This document shows, piece after piece, positions 51,847-61,284 of a stretch of 64,000 nucleotides of DNA. The DNA is from JAFGAV01 sp041479055 (lineage in GTDB: Bacteria > Acidobacteriota > Aminicenantia > Aminicenantales > JAFGAV01). The notes under the pieces were generated by a model that did no database searches, was not told where the DNA came from, and saw nothing but the letters and a program-made list of their open reading frames with translations. The DNA lies in contig OY969762.1 of the NCBI GenBank assembly GCA_963702835.1, positions 3,119,125 through 3,183,124 of the forward strand. The letters run 5' to 3'. The position numbers were made by a program, and so were the translations under genes. Numbering within the stretch: position 1 is the stretch's first letter; each line of letters opens with the position of its first letter.

Positions 51847-51957
51847 TTATTTCTTTTCTTTGGCGACGGCCTCGGTGACGAGGTTCTTTCCCGCCAGCAG
51901 GGCCTCCAGCTCCTCCGTCAATTTTTTCTGAAGGTCCTCTTCCCGGCCCGCCTCCCG
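51847..51957 (-). pseudogene. Short coding remnant
   Basis: Thirty-six codons without a start, REAGREEDLQKKLTEELEAL then LAGKNLVTEAVAKEKK and TAA, read like the helical end of a protein. An in-frame TAG closes it upstream. An AGACCAGAG/CTCGGTCC hairpin with T runs on both sides follows at about 51811-51846 and may terminate transcription from both directions. The rest of the 340-nt gap before 52103 shows nothing. Confidence 0.3.
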
Positions 51958-52102
51958 CTATTTTGAGCTCAACTTGACACCCGATCAGGCTGTGATTTAT
52001 CCTCCCTAACGATGGGATGAGGCAAAATCGGCACATGAATGTTCATTCAGCCAGCGCAGCAGATAAGCAATTTCTTTTCAATTATACTGGAGGATGAATC
52101 TC

Positions 52103-52603
52103 ATGAACTCACACACTGCAGAGATTGTCTGGCCCCGCGCCTTCATTCTCGGGGCTCTCGTTCTCGCTGTCTTGATGCTGCACCCCGAACCGCTCCCGGC
52201 CCTCACCGACGCGTGCGCGCTCCTGAAGGCCAGCGATGTGGCCCCCCTTCTCGGCGGAACGCCGACGCACACGGCCACTCCGGAGGGACAGGCGTGCACC
52301 TGGATTGGGGCCAACGCGGGGCGCAAGCTGATCGTGCTCACCTACAAGAACAGGGGGGTGCCGGGTGAGGCCGCTTTCATGGGCGCCCGCAAGGGCGCGC
52401 AGGCGGATGAAGACGCGAAGGTGAGTGATGAGACCGGCATCGGGGACCAGGCTTTTTCGGGCCAGGTGTCTTTCGGGGCGGTCTTCGTGGTGCTCAAGCA
52501 GGGTCGACTGCTGCAACTGCAGTACTGGACGGGGAGCCAGGGGACGAGCCAGGACGTCGCCGCGCTGAGACCCGTCGTGCAGAAGGCGGTCGCCGCTTTC
52601 TGA
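52103..52603 (+). CDS. Exported DUF3558-like protein
   Basis: A 166-residue protein with a signal-anchor (FILGALVLAVLML). The mature part has LTDACALLKASDVAPLLGG, EGQACTWIGANAGRKLIVL and SDETGIGDQAFSGQVSFGAV, a two-repeat pattern with two Cys seen in DUF3558-type exported proteins (one Cys pair can form a disulfide). The ATG at 52103 was chosen because TGGAGG is 8-9 nt ahead; an ATG at 52094 abuts that site. Function unknown. The following 200 nt contain no supported gene. Confidence 0.6.
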   Translation: MNSHTAEIVWPRAFILGALVLAVLMLHPEPLPALTDACALLKASDVAPLLGGTPTHTATPEGQACTWIGANAGRKLIVLTYKNRGVPGEAAFMGARKGAQADEDAKVSDETGIGDQAFSGQVSFGAVFVVLKQGRLLQLQYWTGSQGTSQDVAALRPVVQKAVAAF

Positions 52604-52802
52604 GCAGCTCGGTGTCAATCGGCCGACCGCGCCGCGGACCGATACGAGCGCGGGCCATCCCGTTGCCGCAGCTCGTCGATAGTCCTGACCACCGCAGGGA
52701 AAACCTCCAACCACTTCGACCGCCACGACGAGCGCACGGGAGCCCACTCCCCATCAACAAGCGAGAATCGGCAATTTTCTTCCGCAAGAGCAGGAATCAA
52801 TA

Positions 52803-53354
52803 ATGGCCAGAGCCGGATCAAACGTCAGAAAGAGAGTTTGGAGAAAAGTTATCGTTGCCCTAATGGCGGGCGTTGTTGCCATAGGCTTGCTAATTTTCTG
52901 GAAGAGATACGAAATAGTTTTATGGTATATGGAAGGAAACAAAAAAGTGCAAGAAATGGTGATCCTCCTAATGGTGGATGAGGCGGGACCGATTATAAAG
53001 AGAGACATAAAAATGACTCTTCCCGAAAAGATAATAGGCACAATAGCAGGCAAGAGAAATGAAAAAGAGAGACAGACGGATGCTCTTAAAGATGTCAGAA
53101 AATTCGGCGAGTTAAGTTTTGAGAATCATTGGCTCAAATTCAAAGATGTGCATAACTTAGGTTCTCTGAACGGTTTTAATCTCCATGGATTTAACTTTGC
53201 GCTGGGCTGGAACCGAGGAAATACGGACGAGGTTTTAGCTGCATTCAATGTCAATTTATTAAAAAGAAAAATTAGCAAGATGCAAATAAATCAACATTGC
53301 GGTTTTTTCACCGAACTGAGACTTTACGTCGATAAAAAAGCTAAAAAGAATTGA
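52803..53354 (+). CDS. Single-pass membrane protein, AT-rich, unknown
   Basis: A 183-residue protein with one membrane helix (VIVALMAGVVAIGLLIFW), a basic N-terminus and a soluble C-terminal domain (DVRKFGELSFENHWLKFKDV, AALNVNLLKRKISKMQINQ type strands). The A-rich codon use contrasts with both neighbours and suggests acquisition. No ribosome site is obvious. No family was recognised. The 356 nt after it, up to the RNB gene, hold only an unsupported 60-codon open frame. Confidence 0.5.
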   Translation: MARAGSNVRKRVWRKVIVALMAGVVAIGLLIFWKRYEIVLWYMEGNKKVQEMVILLMVDEAGPIIKRDIKMTLPEKIIGTIAGKRNEKERQTDALKDVRKFGELSFENHWLKFKDVHNLGSLNGFNLHGFNFALGWNRGNTDEVLAAFNVNLLKRKISKMQINQHCGFFTELRLYVDKKAKKN

Positions 53355-53710
53355 TTTCCGGCTTCCCTCGTGGCCATTTTCCCGTTCTTGACGGCCATCT
53401 ACGACGGCGATATAGTCGCTTGGCGATGGGCGGTTTCGACCCTCATGGTGATCGCCACCGACATTTCTTCAACGCAGCTGGATGCCGGACTTTTGTTGGC
53501 ATCCGGTTGGGGCCAAAACCGCCGTCCCCGCTGCGAGGTCTGGAGCCATTGAGGTCATAGCCCTGCGAAAGCTGGCCATCTCACCGGCGCATGTGGGCCG
53601 CGGGGTCTGGCGTGGACGGGGCCGGAGGCGGCCTCTGAGGCCGTCCGATGTCACACGCGTCGCGGCGCAACAGGCACCCAGAAACAAGGTGGCCTGAAAA
53701 GGAACATCAC

Positions 53711-55204
53711 ATGGACACGATCAGGGCGAGTGAAAAACAGCACCGGGCTATTTTACAGAGCATCGCCCGGCGAGCGATGATTGATCGAGGCCTACTCCCT
53801 GACTTTTCTCCCGAAGCGCTCGCCGAGCTTGACAGGATTCAGGCCCCCGCCGCCGCGAAGGGTGAGGCCATTCGTGACCTCACCAACCTTCTCTGGGCCT
53901 CCATCGATAACGACGACTCCCGCGACTTGGATCAGCTGACCGTTGCCGAGATCATGCCCGGAGACAAGGTCAAGATCCTGGTGGCCGTCGCCGACGTGGA
54001 TTCGATTGTCAAAAAAGGATCCGCCCTTGACGATCAGGCTCGCCATAATACGACCTCGGTTTATACCGCGGCCATGATATTCCCTATGCTGCCTGAAAAG
54101 CTGTCCACCGACCTCACCTCACTGGGCTTCAAGGCCGATCGCCTCTCCATAGTCATTGAAATGGTGATTGGCCCGGATGGTGCCGTGCGGGACTCTCAGA
54201 TCTATCGAGCGCGTGTCTGCAATCAGGCGAAGCTTGCCTATAACAGCGTGGCCGCCTGGCTGGAGGGGAAGGGAGCTGTGCCGGAAGCCGTCGCGGCCGT
54301 AATTGCGCTTGACGAGAATCTGCGCACGCAGGACCGGGCCGCGCAGAGTCTGAGGAATCTACGGCATGTCCATGGGGCGCTGAGTTTGGAAACCATTAAG
54401 GCCAAACCGATCTTTGACGGCGATCAACTCCGTAATTTCGAAGTCGAAAACAAAAACCGCGCCACGGACATTATTGAGGATTTCATGATCGCGGCCAACG
54501 GCCTAACCGCCCGGTATCTGACGTCCAGAAAATTCCCTTCGATCCGCCGCGTGGTCCGTGAGCCAAAACGCTGGGGTCGGATTGTCGAGATTGCCGGGGA
54601 ACACAAATTTAGGCTGCCCGCTCATCCGGATCCCAAAGCGCTGGACGAGTTTCTCATTAGGGAGAAAGCCGCCGATCCGCTTCGATTCCCTGACCTCTCC
54701 CTGGCCGTCATCAAACTCTTAGGAGCGGGTGAATACATGGCCGAGCTTCCCGGCGACACGGCCCCGGGACACTTTGGTCTCGCCGTCAGGGACTATGCCC
54801 ATTCCACCGCCCCGAATCGTCGCTATCCCGACCTGATCACCCAACGCTTACTCAAGGCCGCCCTGGAGGGCGATGCCTGGCCCTATAGCAAGGATGAACT
54901 GGATGCCCTGGCCAAACACTGCACCGAAGAAGAGGATGCTGCTGACAAAGTCGAGCGGCAGGTCGACAAATGCGCGGCGGCGCTTCTTCTTGAATCGAGA
55001 ATCAACGAACAGTTTGAGGCCATTGTCACGGGTGCTTCTGATAAAGGCACCTGGGTGCGGCTCCTTCCTATGCCGGTGGAAGGGAAACTGGTTAATGGGT
55101 TCGACGGCCTGGATGTCGGCGACCGGGTTCGCCTGCAGCTGATTTCGATCGATGTCGCGCGGGGCTTTATCGATTTCAAGAAAGTGGGTCCATCAAGACA
55201 GTGA
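53711..55204 (+). CDS. RNB-domain exoribonuclease (RNase II/R family), short form
   Basis: A 497-residue protein. The RNB catalytic cluster is complete: ASIDNDDSRDLDQLTVAE (Asp66, Asp68-69, Asp72, Asp74) with VAVADVDSIVKKGSALD and HTTSVYTAAMIFPMLPEKLS. RDYAHSTAPNRRYPDLITQR is the conserved RNA-contact stretch. A short C-terminal S1-like barrel follows (about 430-495), but the cold-shock domains usual before RNB are missing. It would degrade RNA 3' to 5'. GAAAAGGAACATCAC precedes the ATG. It ends 12 nt before the MgtA-type ATPase start, an unusual pairing. Confidence 0.83.
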   Translation: MDTIRASEKQHRAILQSIARRAMIDRGLLPDFSPEALAELDRIQAPAAAKGEAIRDLTNLLWASIDNDDSRDLDQLTVAEIMPGDKVKILVAVADVDSIVKKGSALDDQARHNTTSVYTAAMIFPMLPEKLSTDLTSLGFKADRLSIVIEMVIGPDGAVRDSQIYRARVCNQAKLAYNSVAAWLEGKGAVPEAVAAVIALDENLRTQDRAAQSLRNLRHVHGALSLETIKAKPIFDGDQLRNFEVENKNRATDIIEDFMIAANGLTARYLTSRKFPSIRRVVREPKRWGRIVEIAGEHKFRLPAHPDPKALDEFLIREKAADPLRFPDLSLAVIKLLGAGEYMAELPGDTAPGHFGLAVRDYAHSTAPNRRYPDLITQRLLKAALEGDAWPYSKDELDALAKHCTEEEDAADKVERQVDKCAAALLLESRINEQFEAIVTGASDKGTWVRLLPMPVEGKLVNGFDGLDVGDRVRLQLISIDVARGFIDFKKVGPSRQ

Positions 55205-55215
55205 GGCTGCAGCGG

Positions 55216-57792
55216 ATGCCTGTTATAAAAGTCTCCGATCAATTATTGGAAAAGTCGCGCACGGATACCGACACGGCTCTGAGAGATCTCGAATCGCGAT
55301 TCGGCGGACTCCGTGCGGCGGAAGTCGAGGCGCGCCTCAAGCGCTATGGATTGAACGAAATCGCGCGGGAGAAACGTCCGTCTCCCCTGGTGCGCCTATG
55401 GAATAACGTTAAGAATCCACTGGTCATCCTGCTGACCGTACTGGGCCTGCTGTCGTATCTGACGGGTGATCTGCGGGCGACGACCGTCATTTTCGTGATG
55501 GTGTTGCTGGGCGTGGTGCTGCGTTTCTTTCAGGAGATGCGCGCCGATAGCGCGGCCGAAAAGCTCAAAGCCATGGTTAACACCACGGCCACGGTCGTGC
55601 GAGATGGCCGAGATACCGAGGTATCGCTCAAGATGCTGGTGCCGGGTGACATCATCCGGCTGAATGCCGGGGATATGGTGCCGGCTGACCTGCGGGTTCT
55701 TTCCGCCAAAGATTTGTTTCTGAATCAGGCGGCTCTGACCGGCGAATCCCTGCCGGTGGAGAAAAAAGCCGCGCCCGCCTCCGCAGACGTTCAAAATCCG
55801 CTGGATCTGCCGGACATCTGCTTCCTGGGTTCCAACGTGGAGAGCGGCTCCGCGACGGGGGTGGTCGTCCACACCGGGGCTCGCACCTACTTCGGTTCAC
55901 TGGCCGCCAGTATCGTCGGGCGGCGCCAGCTGACCAGCTTCGACAAAGGCGTCAACAAGTTCACCTGGCTGATGATCCGCTTTATTGCGGTGATGGTGCC
56001 AGCCGTCTTCCTGATCAACGGACTGAGCAAGCACAACTGGGTGGAAGCTTTCCTGTTTGCCATGGCTGTGGCCGTCGGATTAACCCCCGAGATGCTGCCC
56101 ATGATCGTGACCGTCAACTTGTCCAAGGGTGCCCTGATGATGGCGCGCAAGAAAGTGATCGTCAAACGCCTGAACGCCATCCAGAACTTCGGGGCGACGG
56201 ACGTCCTGTGTACCGACAAGACCGGCACCCTGACCCAGGGCAAGATCGTCCTGGAGAAACATCTGGACGTCCGCGGTAACGAAAGTCCGCGCGTCCTGCA
56301 TTATGGGTACCTGAACAGCTACTTCCAGACCGGTCTCAAGAATCTGATGGATGAGGCCATCCTCGACTACGGCCACCTGGAGGAAGATCTTCAGGTGAAA
56401 ACGAACTACCGTAAAATAGACGAAATCCCCTTCGACTTTCAGCGGCGGCGCATGTCCGTGATCGTGGAGGACAAACAGAACCAGCACGTCCTGATCTGCA
56501 AGGGCGCGGTGGAAGAGATCATGCGCCTTTCAATTCGCGTGGAAGTCGGAGGCGAAGTGCTGGATGTCCAGCCGGAGCACGACGCCCATCGCCAGCGGCT
56601 CGTGCAGGAATTGAACGCGCAGGGTTTCCGCGTTGTGGCCGTGGCCTACAAGGTCATGCCCGGGGATGACGACGAACCGCACTATGAAATGCGGGACGAA
56701 GCCGACATGACCCTGCTGGGGTTCCTGGCCTTCCTCGACCCGCCCAAGGATACCGCAAGCGAGGCTTTGAAACGGCTCCACGCTTTGAAACTGGACGTCA
56801 AGATTCTGACCGGGGACAATGAAATTATCACGACCTACATCTGCAAAGAGGTCGGTATGCCGGTGGACAAGATCCTGCTCGGTTCTCAAATCGAAGCGAT
56901 GAGCGAGGCTGAACTGGCTGAAGCCGCCAGCCTGACCAGCATCTTTGCCAAGCTGGCGCCGGCTCAAAAGGAACACATCATCCACGCCTTGCAACGCAAG
57001 GGCCGCGTGGTGGGCTTCCTGGGCGATGGCATCAACGACGCCCCGGCCTTGAAGGCCGCCGATGTGGGCATCTCGGTCGATAGCGCCGTGGACATCGCTA
57101 AGGAATCGTCGGATATCATCCTGATGGAAAACAGTCTGCTGGTACTGGAACAGGGTGTGATCGAAGGCCGCCGCGTTTTCGGCAATATCATCAAGTACAT
57201 CAAGATGGCGGCTTCTTCCAACTTCGGCAACATGTTCAGTGTCGTGGGAGCCAGCGCCTTCCTGCCCTTCTTACCCATGCTGCCGATCCAGGTGTTGACC
57301 AACAACCTGCTCTATGACTTCTCGCAGACGGCCATCCCCACGGATGCGGTGGACGCCGACTGGCTGACCAAGCCACGCCAGTGGACGATTGGCGCGATTC
57401 AGCGTTTTATCCTGTTTATCGGCCCGATCAGCTCGATCTTCGATTACCTGACATTCACCATCATGCTCACTGTGTTCAATGCCCGGAGCAACCCAGCCCT
57501 ATTCCACACGGGCTGGTTTGTGGAGTCGCTCTTCACCCAGACGCTGATCATTCATGTCATCCGCACCAACAAAATCCCATTCATCCAGAGCCGGGCCAGC
57601 TGGCCGCTGATCGTGACTTCCATCATCATCGTCGCGGCAGGCGCCTGGCTTACAGTTTCGCCCCTGGCCGACACGCTCGGGTTTGTCCCGCTTCCGCCGC
57701 TGTACTGGCCGCTGCTGGCGATCATGCTGCTGGGCTATGTGATCCTCACTCAATTTGTAAAAACCTGGTTTTACCGCAGGTTTGGCGAATGA
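55216..57792 (+). CDS. mgtA: P-type ATPase, MgtA/MgtB magnesium type (P3B)
   Basis: An 858-residue ion pump. The phosphorylation site is in VLCTDKTGTLTQGKI, the A-domain loop is LTGESLPVEKK, the hinge is GFLGDGINDAPALKAADVG, and the membrane helix 4 motif is VAVGLTPEMLPMIV, which is the MgtA/B signature for magnesium import. Ten membrane helices are expected, with a C-terminal block of six. GTG 55201 is an alternative start that overlaps the RNB stop region; ATG 55216 was preferred. An mgtL-like or other leader control is not seen because the gene follows the RNB gene directly. Confidence 0.88.
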   Translation: MPVIKVSDQLLEKSRTDTDTALRDLESRFGGLRAAEVEARLKRYGLNEIAREKRPSPLVRLWNNVKNPLVILLTVLGLLSYLTGDLRATTVIFVMVLLGVVLRFFQEMRADSAAEKLKAMVNTTATVVRDGRDTEVSLKMLVPGDIIRLNAGDMVPADLRVLSAKDLFLNQAALTGESLPVEKKAAPASADVQNPLDLPDICFLGSNVESGSATGVVVHTGARTYFGSLAASIVGRRQLTSFDKGVNKFTWLMIRFIAVMVPAVFLINGLSKHNWVEAFLFAMAVAVGLTPEMLPMIVTVNLSKGALMMARKKVIVKRLNAIQNFGATDVLCTDKTGTLTQGKIVLEKHLDVRGNESPRVLHYGYLNSYFQTGLKNLMDEAILDYGHLEEDLQVKTNYRKIDEIPFDFQRRRMSVIVEDKQNQHVLICKGAVEEIMRLSIRVEVGGEVLDVQPEHDAHRQRLVQELNAQGFRVVAVAYKVMPGDDDEPHYEMRDEADMTLLGFLAFLDPPKDTASEALKRLHALKLDVKILTGDNEIITTYICKEVGMPVDKILLGSQIEAMSEAELAEAASLTSIFAKLAPAQKEHIIHALQRKGRVVGFLGDGINDAPALKAADVGISVDSAVDIAKESSDIILMENSLLVLEQGVIEGRRVFGNIIKYIKMAASSNFGNMFSVVGASAFLPFLPMLPIQVLTNNLLYDFSQTAIPTDAVDADWLTKPRQWTIGAIQRFILFIGPISSIFDYLTFTIMLTVFNARSNPALFHTGWFVESLFTQTLIIHVIRTNKIPFIQSRASWPLIVTSIIIVAAGAWLTVSPLADTLGFVPLPPLYWPLLAIMLLGYVILTQFVKTWFYRRFGE

Positions 57793-58029
57793 CGGAGAGC
57801 GTGAAGGGACTTAGGATCCCTCCCCATCGGTGATGAAGCCGGAGGGCGTATTTTGCCCCCAGCAGAGTGAATAGGATTGGAATAGCCGAAGTCGCTCGTT
57901 GACCCCCAGCAATCCTCAGGGTTCGCGCTTCGAGATTATATAATTGACTTACGGCCTAAACCTGAGGTCCCGGAACTTACCCAGCCCGGCCTGATTCGAA
58001 ACAAAATTATATCGTTGTTTCCGCCTCGC

Positions 58030-58194
58030 TTAGAGGCCGAGCAGGATCAAGACGCCGGCGGCGATGGCCAGTACCTCCATCAGCATCGGGAAACCGCTAT
58101 TGTTCAATTTGAGCAGCGGGAACAGCCCGTACAGGACGAGCCAGATGCCCAACAAGATCATTCCCACACTCTTGGTCACCTTGATTTTGGCCAT
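58030..58194 (-). CDS. Small two-helix membrane protein (54 residues)
   Basis: ATG at 58194 with AAGGAG 7 nt before it; 54 codons and TAA at 58032-58030. The product is MAKIKVTKSVGMILLGIWL followed by VLYGLFPLLKLNNSGFPML and a second helix MEVLAIAAGVLILLGL. Small proteins with two helices and a conserved GIWLVLYGLF-like first helix occur widely in bacteria; function unknown. Between it and the ATPase gene (57793-58029), and in the 335 nt before the M48 gene, nothing else was recognised. Confidence 0.7.
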   Translation of the reverse strand: MAKIKVTKSVGMILLGIWLVLYGLFPLLKLNNSGFPMLMEVLAIAAGVLILLGL

Positions 58195-58529
58195 TTTTTT
58201 ACTCCTTGAAAAAAATACCTAATGCGGTGGGGACGCCCTTCGTCCCCTTTTTTAATAGTTTATCATGCCACAATGCTTTAGCAAGCGAGCCTTTTCGGTG
58301 GCGGCTAACCTCAGCCCAAGCGTGGGGGGACCGAAAGCCGGACAGCTTTGAGGACCACCGGGCTGGCGAGGATCAAGGGCCTTGCCGGGACGGACTATTT
58401 AAGGTCGGGGGTTAGCCAGGTCTGTTACCGATATGGGAAAGGCGCAGCAGAGCTGGAGAGGGGAGTCAGGAGCAACCGCCCCGCCCTCCTCCAAGACGCG
58501 GAGGACCTTGGATGGGGTTGGAAAAAAGC

Positions 58530-59984
58530 TTATTTCACGACGACCTTTATGATTGTATTGCTAGGAAGTGTATCATCAAGCTTCATCCCATTGATAATCG
58601 CCAGGGCTTCCCATTTATCCTCCGGCTGGCCGAATTTCCGGAGGGCCTGGCGTAAGCTCCCCTGGGTTGTGGTTCTTTTTACGGCCAGTCGATCGGCTTT
58701 GACGTTGATTTTATTAGAGTCCGTTAAGTTTTTAAATCGACCCATGGTCTGCTCAAAAACGGGGAAATAGCCGTCAAACCGTGCCTGTCCCGTATATCCA
58801 AGAAAAACATACACGGTCTTTTCTTTCTGGATGAAATAAGACAAGGCGCGAATGAGGCCTTGCTCCGTTGTGATGTCGGAGATTATTCGATGAGCCTGCA
58901 TTCCGTTGACTTGGGTGCTTTCTGATTTTACGACAACGGCTTTGCTTTCATTGATGAACGCATCGGCTGCAGCCGAGGGAGTTTTTTCGGGTGCCATGGA
59001 GAAGAGGATGATCGCATTCTGTTCTTGATTAAACATCTGCACTTGAGATGATGTGTTGTTGACCTTCCAGCCCGCAGGGACCGGAAACTGCAATCTGAGT
59101 TGAGGGTGATAAAAAATATTGCCTTGGACATAACCCTGGCGCGGGTCTTCGCCGAAGACAACGCCATCGATCTGCTTTAAATATTGATCGCGATTTGCAG
59201 CAAATTGGGTTTTTGGAATTTTGGCCTGCCATACCTGAGTGTCTCGCTTGATGGCGGCGATTCTATCAGGCGGGTTGGGGTGAGTGGAGAACCACCCGGG
59301 AAGTCCGCCTTGAGCCTCTCCCGGATTGAGCCGCTCTAATGAGACGAATAAATTCGCCATATGATTGGCGTTGTATCCGGCTTTGGAGGAATATTCGACT
59401 CCCAGGGTATCCGCCTGGCTTTCGTCGTCTCTACTGAAGCTCAAAAACAGCATGCCGACCCCAAATTGGGCTACGCCGGCGTATTTGCGAAACGTTTTTG
59501 AAACCATGGCCCCCAGGCCCAATCCTAATTGGGCAACCTGGGCCCGGCTATACTGTTGGGCGGTGTGACGCGCGGCAATGTGGCCGATTTCATGGGCCAC
59601 GACGCCGGCCAATTCGGCTTCGTCGTTGAGGTAGGCTAATATCCCTCGGGTCAAATAAACATACCCGCCGGGCACGGCAAAAGCGTTAACGACCGGGCTA
59701 TCCAGCACCTTGACGGAATAATCTAGATTGGGCTGGTGACTTAAAGCGCCCAATTTTTTTCCGAGGGCGGTTACGTAACGAGCTAAATCGGCATCCTCAT
59801 ATTTTCCGTACGTTTGTAAAACTTGTGGATCCGTCTGCTGTCCCATGGCGACTTCGTCAGCTGCGGACATGAGCATGAGTTCGCTTTTATGGGTGACCGG
59901 ATTTAGGGCGCAGGAAACGGCCCAGACCATAAGGGCCACGACCATGGCTTTGACAACGGTTTTTGAAACGATTTGTCGGTCCAT
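58530..59984 (-). CDS. M48 metallopeptidase lipoprotein, BepA-like
   Basis: A 484-residue lipoprotein: lipobox WAVSC with Cys25. The zinc site is HEIGH (131-135) in LAGVVAHEIGHIAARHTAQQ with the downstream Glu in SFSRDDESQADTLGVEY. After the peptidase (to about 270) the protein continues with a beta-rich region (RLQFPVPAGWKVNNTSSQVQ) and a C-terminal LysM-like helix (SLRQALRKFGQPEDKWEALA then INGMKLDDTLP) that may bind cell wall. It likely works in outer-membrane protein quality control. It follows the small pseudo-receiver gene by 1 nt. Confidence 0.85.
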   Translation of the reverse strand: MDRQIVSKTVVKAMVVALMVWAVSCALNPVTHKSELMLMSAADEVAMGQQTDPQVLQTYGKYEDADLARYVTALGKKLGALSHQPNLDYSVKVLDSPVVNAFAVPGGYVYLTRGILAYLNDEAELAGVVAHEIGHIAARHTAQQYSRAQVAQLGLGLGAMVSKTFRKYAGVAQFGVGMLFLSFSRDDESQADTLGVEYSSKAGYNANHMANLFVSLERLNPGEAQGGLPGWFSTHPNPPDRIAAIKRDTQVWQAKIPKTQFAANRDQYLKQIDGVVFGEDPRQGYVQGNIFYHPQLRLQFPVPAGWKVNNTSSQVQMFNQEQNAIILFSMAPEKTPSAAADAFINESKAVVVKSESTQVNGMQAHRIISDITTEQGLIRALSYFIQKEKTVYVFLGYTGQARFDGYFPVFEQTMGRFKNLTDSNKINVKADRLAVKRTTTQGSLRQALRKFGQPEDKWEALAIINGMKLDDTLPSNTIIKVVVK

Positions 59985-59985
59985 C

Positions 59986-60390
59986 CTACAACTCCCAGAT
60001 TATTTTCCCATCATGGGAATATTGAGAATTTATATACATTTTGTTTAGGACTATTTTGAGGTCCGTGAAATCACTTTCTTGGTGGCTCAAGAATCGGGGC
60101 AACAAGAGATGGGCGAGTCTGATGGTGCTGTCCTTTCGATCCGGGATAACAACGATGACATAAATCTCCGTGAGCAGCTCGCGGAGCAGCTGCATCTGCT
60201 GAAGCTCTTTTCGGTTCGAAGCTGAGAGAACTGCGATAGAATCCGGTTCTATCGGCATCCGGAGTTTCTCCCTGAAGTCATCCAGTCTTTGGAAGAGTTC
60301 TATTTTACTTTCTGGGATCACCTTATGAACTGCCGCCTCAAGTCTCTTTTTATTTTGATCATCCCCGCTTGAATAAAAAAGCAGCTGCAT
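59986..60390 (-). CDS. Receiver-like signalling protein, degenerate
   Basis: A 134-residue alpha-beta protein with the length and strand order of a response-regulator receiver: QLLFYSSGDDQNKKRLEAAV, SIAVLSASNRKELQQMQLL and IYVIVVIPDRKDSTIRLAHL. The phospho-acceptor Asp is not at the usual place (LSASN in its stead), so it is probably a pseudo-receiver. It leads a two-gene operon with the M48 peptidase. Its upstream region contains the 75-nt module shared with the beta-barrel gene. Confidence 0.6.
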   Translation of the reverse strand: MQLLFYSSGDDQNKKRLEAAVHKVIPESKIELFQRLDDFREKLRMPIEPDSIAVLSASNRKELQQMQLLRELLTEIYVIVVIPDRKDSTIRLAHLLLPRFLSHQESDFTDLKIVLNKMYINSQYSHDGKIIWEL

Positions 60391-60421
60391 TTGGTTTAAA
60401 TTTTCCTTAAAAACGAATCTA

Positions 60422-60496
60422 GGCCATTTCTCTTTAGGCCGACTGAATCATAATTAAGAAACATGCAAAATTCATAAAGCCGGATAATTAGTTTTT
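60422..60496 (-). promoter_or_regulatory. Shared upstream module, copy A
   Basis: A 75-nt block 31 nt before the start of the receiver-like gene. It matches copy B (61285-61359) at about 66 of 75 positions and lies in the same orientation and at the same distance from a start codon. It contains GCATGTTTCTTAATTA where copy B has a sigma-54-like sequence. The remaining 150 nt to 60642 show nothing else. Confidence 0.65.
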
Positions 60497-60642
60497 CCGT
60501 AACTGAGATCTTTGCGAAGCTTGAAAAAATCAAAAGGCTTTCCGGGTCGTGTCTCAAACGGATCTTCATAATCAAGATGAATTCCGCAAATTGTGCTGAG
60601 GCTGCCCGACCTCATGCGCCCCGGCTTGCCAGGCGACAGGCT

Positions 60643-61254
60643 TCAGCGCAAAAGGTATAACGCCAATCCCACGCTGGCATAGCTGCGGGAGTTGTCGTTG
60701 AGGGCGATGCCGAACTCGGCCAGGAAATCGAGGTCGTCGCTGATGCGGTACTCGAGCCCCGGCACGAGATGCGCCAGGGTGACGTTGTGATCCGAGTTTT
60801 TTATTGAATCGAAGGCGAGCTTGAGGCCCCCGTAAAGCTCCAGATTCCCCACGGGGCTGGTGCTGAACAGGAGTGCGGTGTCGATGCCGGAGCTGTCCGC
60901 TCCCACCTGCAAGTCCGTCAGGTGTGCGCCCAGCGCCACCGAGACGTTGGCATTCCGCCCGTGGACGAGCCAATACTCGGCATCGGCTCCGAGGTATTTG
61001 AGGCCTTTGAAGATCGCGCCCTTGGCCTCGATGTCGAAGCGCGAGGTGAGCCCGAATCCGGCCCGCCCGGCCACACCCCATAGGGAGTCGCCGCCGTTCT
61101 TGCCGAAAAGCACCGTCGGGAAAAGGGCCAGCTTGATGTTGCCCTGGTTGATGGTCTCGGCCGAGTTCATCAGGACGTCCTGTGCGGAGACCTCGGCAGC
61201 AGCGGCGACGAGAAACATCGCCGCGGCCAGAATAACCACGATCGTTTTAAGCAT
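60643..61254 (-). CDS. Outer-membrane beta-barrel-like protein
   Basis: A 203-residue protein with a signal (VVILAAAMFLVAAAAEVSAQ). The mature chain alternates polar and non-polar residues with repeats of about 20 (FGLTSRFDIEAKGAIFKGLK, NVSVALGAHLTDLQVGAD, YGGLKLAFDSIKNSDHNVTL, YASVGLALYLL) and ends in Leu-Leu-Arg, like small outer-membrane barrels of about eight strands. Cargo or function unknown. Its start lies 30 nt after copy B of the upstream module. The next gene upstream encodes a sigma-54 activator. Confidence 0.68.
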   Translation of the reverse strand: MLKTIVVILAAAMFLVAAAAEVSAQDVLMNSAETINQGNIKLALFPTVLFGKNGGDSLWGVAGRAGFGLTSRFDIEAKGAIFKGLKYLGADAEYWLVHGRNANVSVALGAHLTDLQVGADSSGIDTALLFSTSPVGNLELYGGLKLAFDSIKNSDHNVTLAHLVPGLEYRISDDLDFLAEFGIALNDNSRSYASVGLALYLLR

Positions 61255-61284
61255 GTAACACCTCTCTCAATAATGTTCCAAGGG

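Noticed and set aside
52615..52821. A 68-codon frame on the minus strand
   Set aside because: The sequence looks partly protein-like, but there is no ribosome site, it overlaps the start of the next gene and no family is recognisable; not enough support to list.
53370..53552. A 60-codon frame between the membrane protein and the RNB gene
   Set aside because: It is short, has no ribosome site, ends in a Cys/Arg-rich stretch that does not look conserved, and an alternative frame is equally open.
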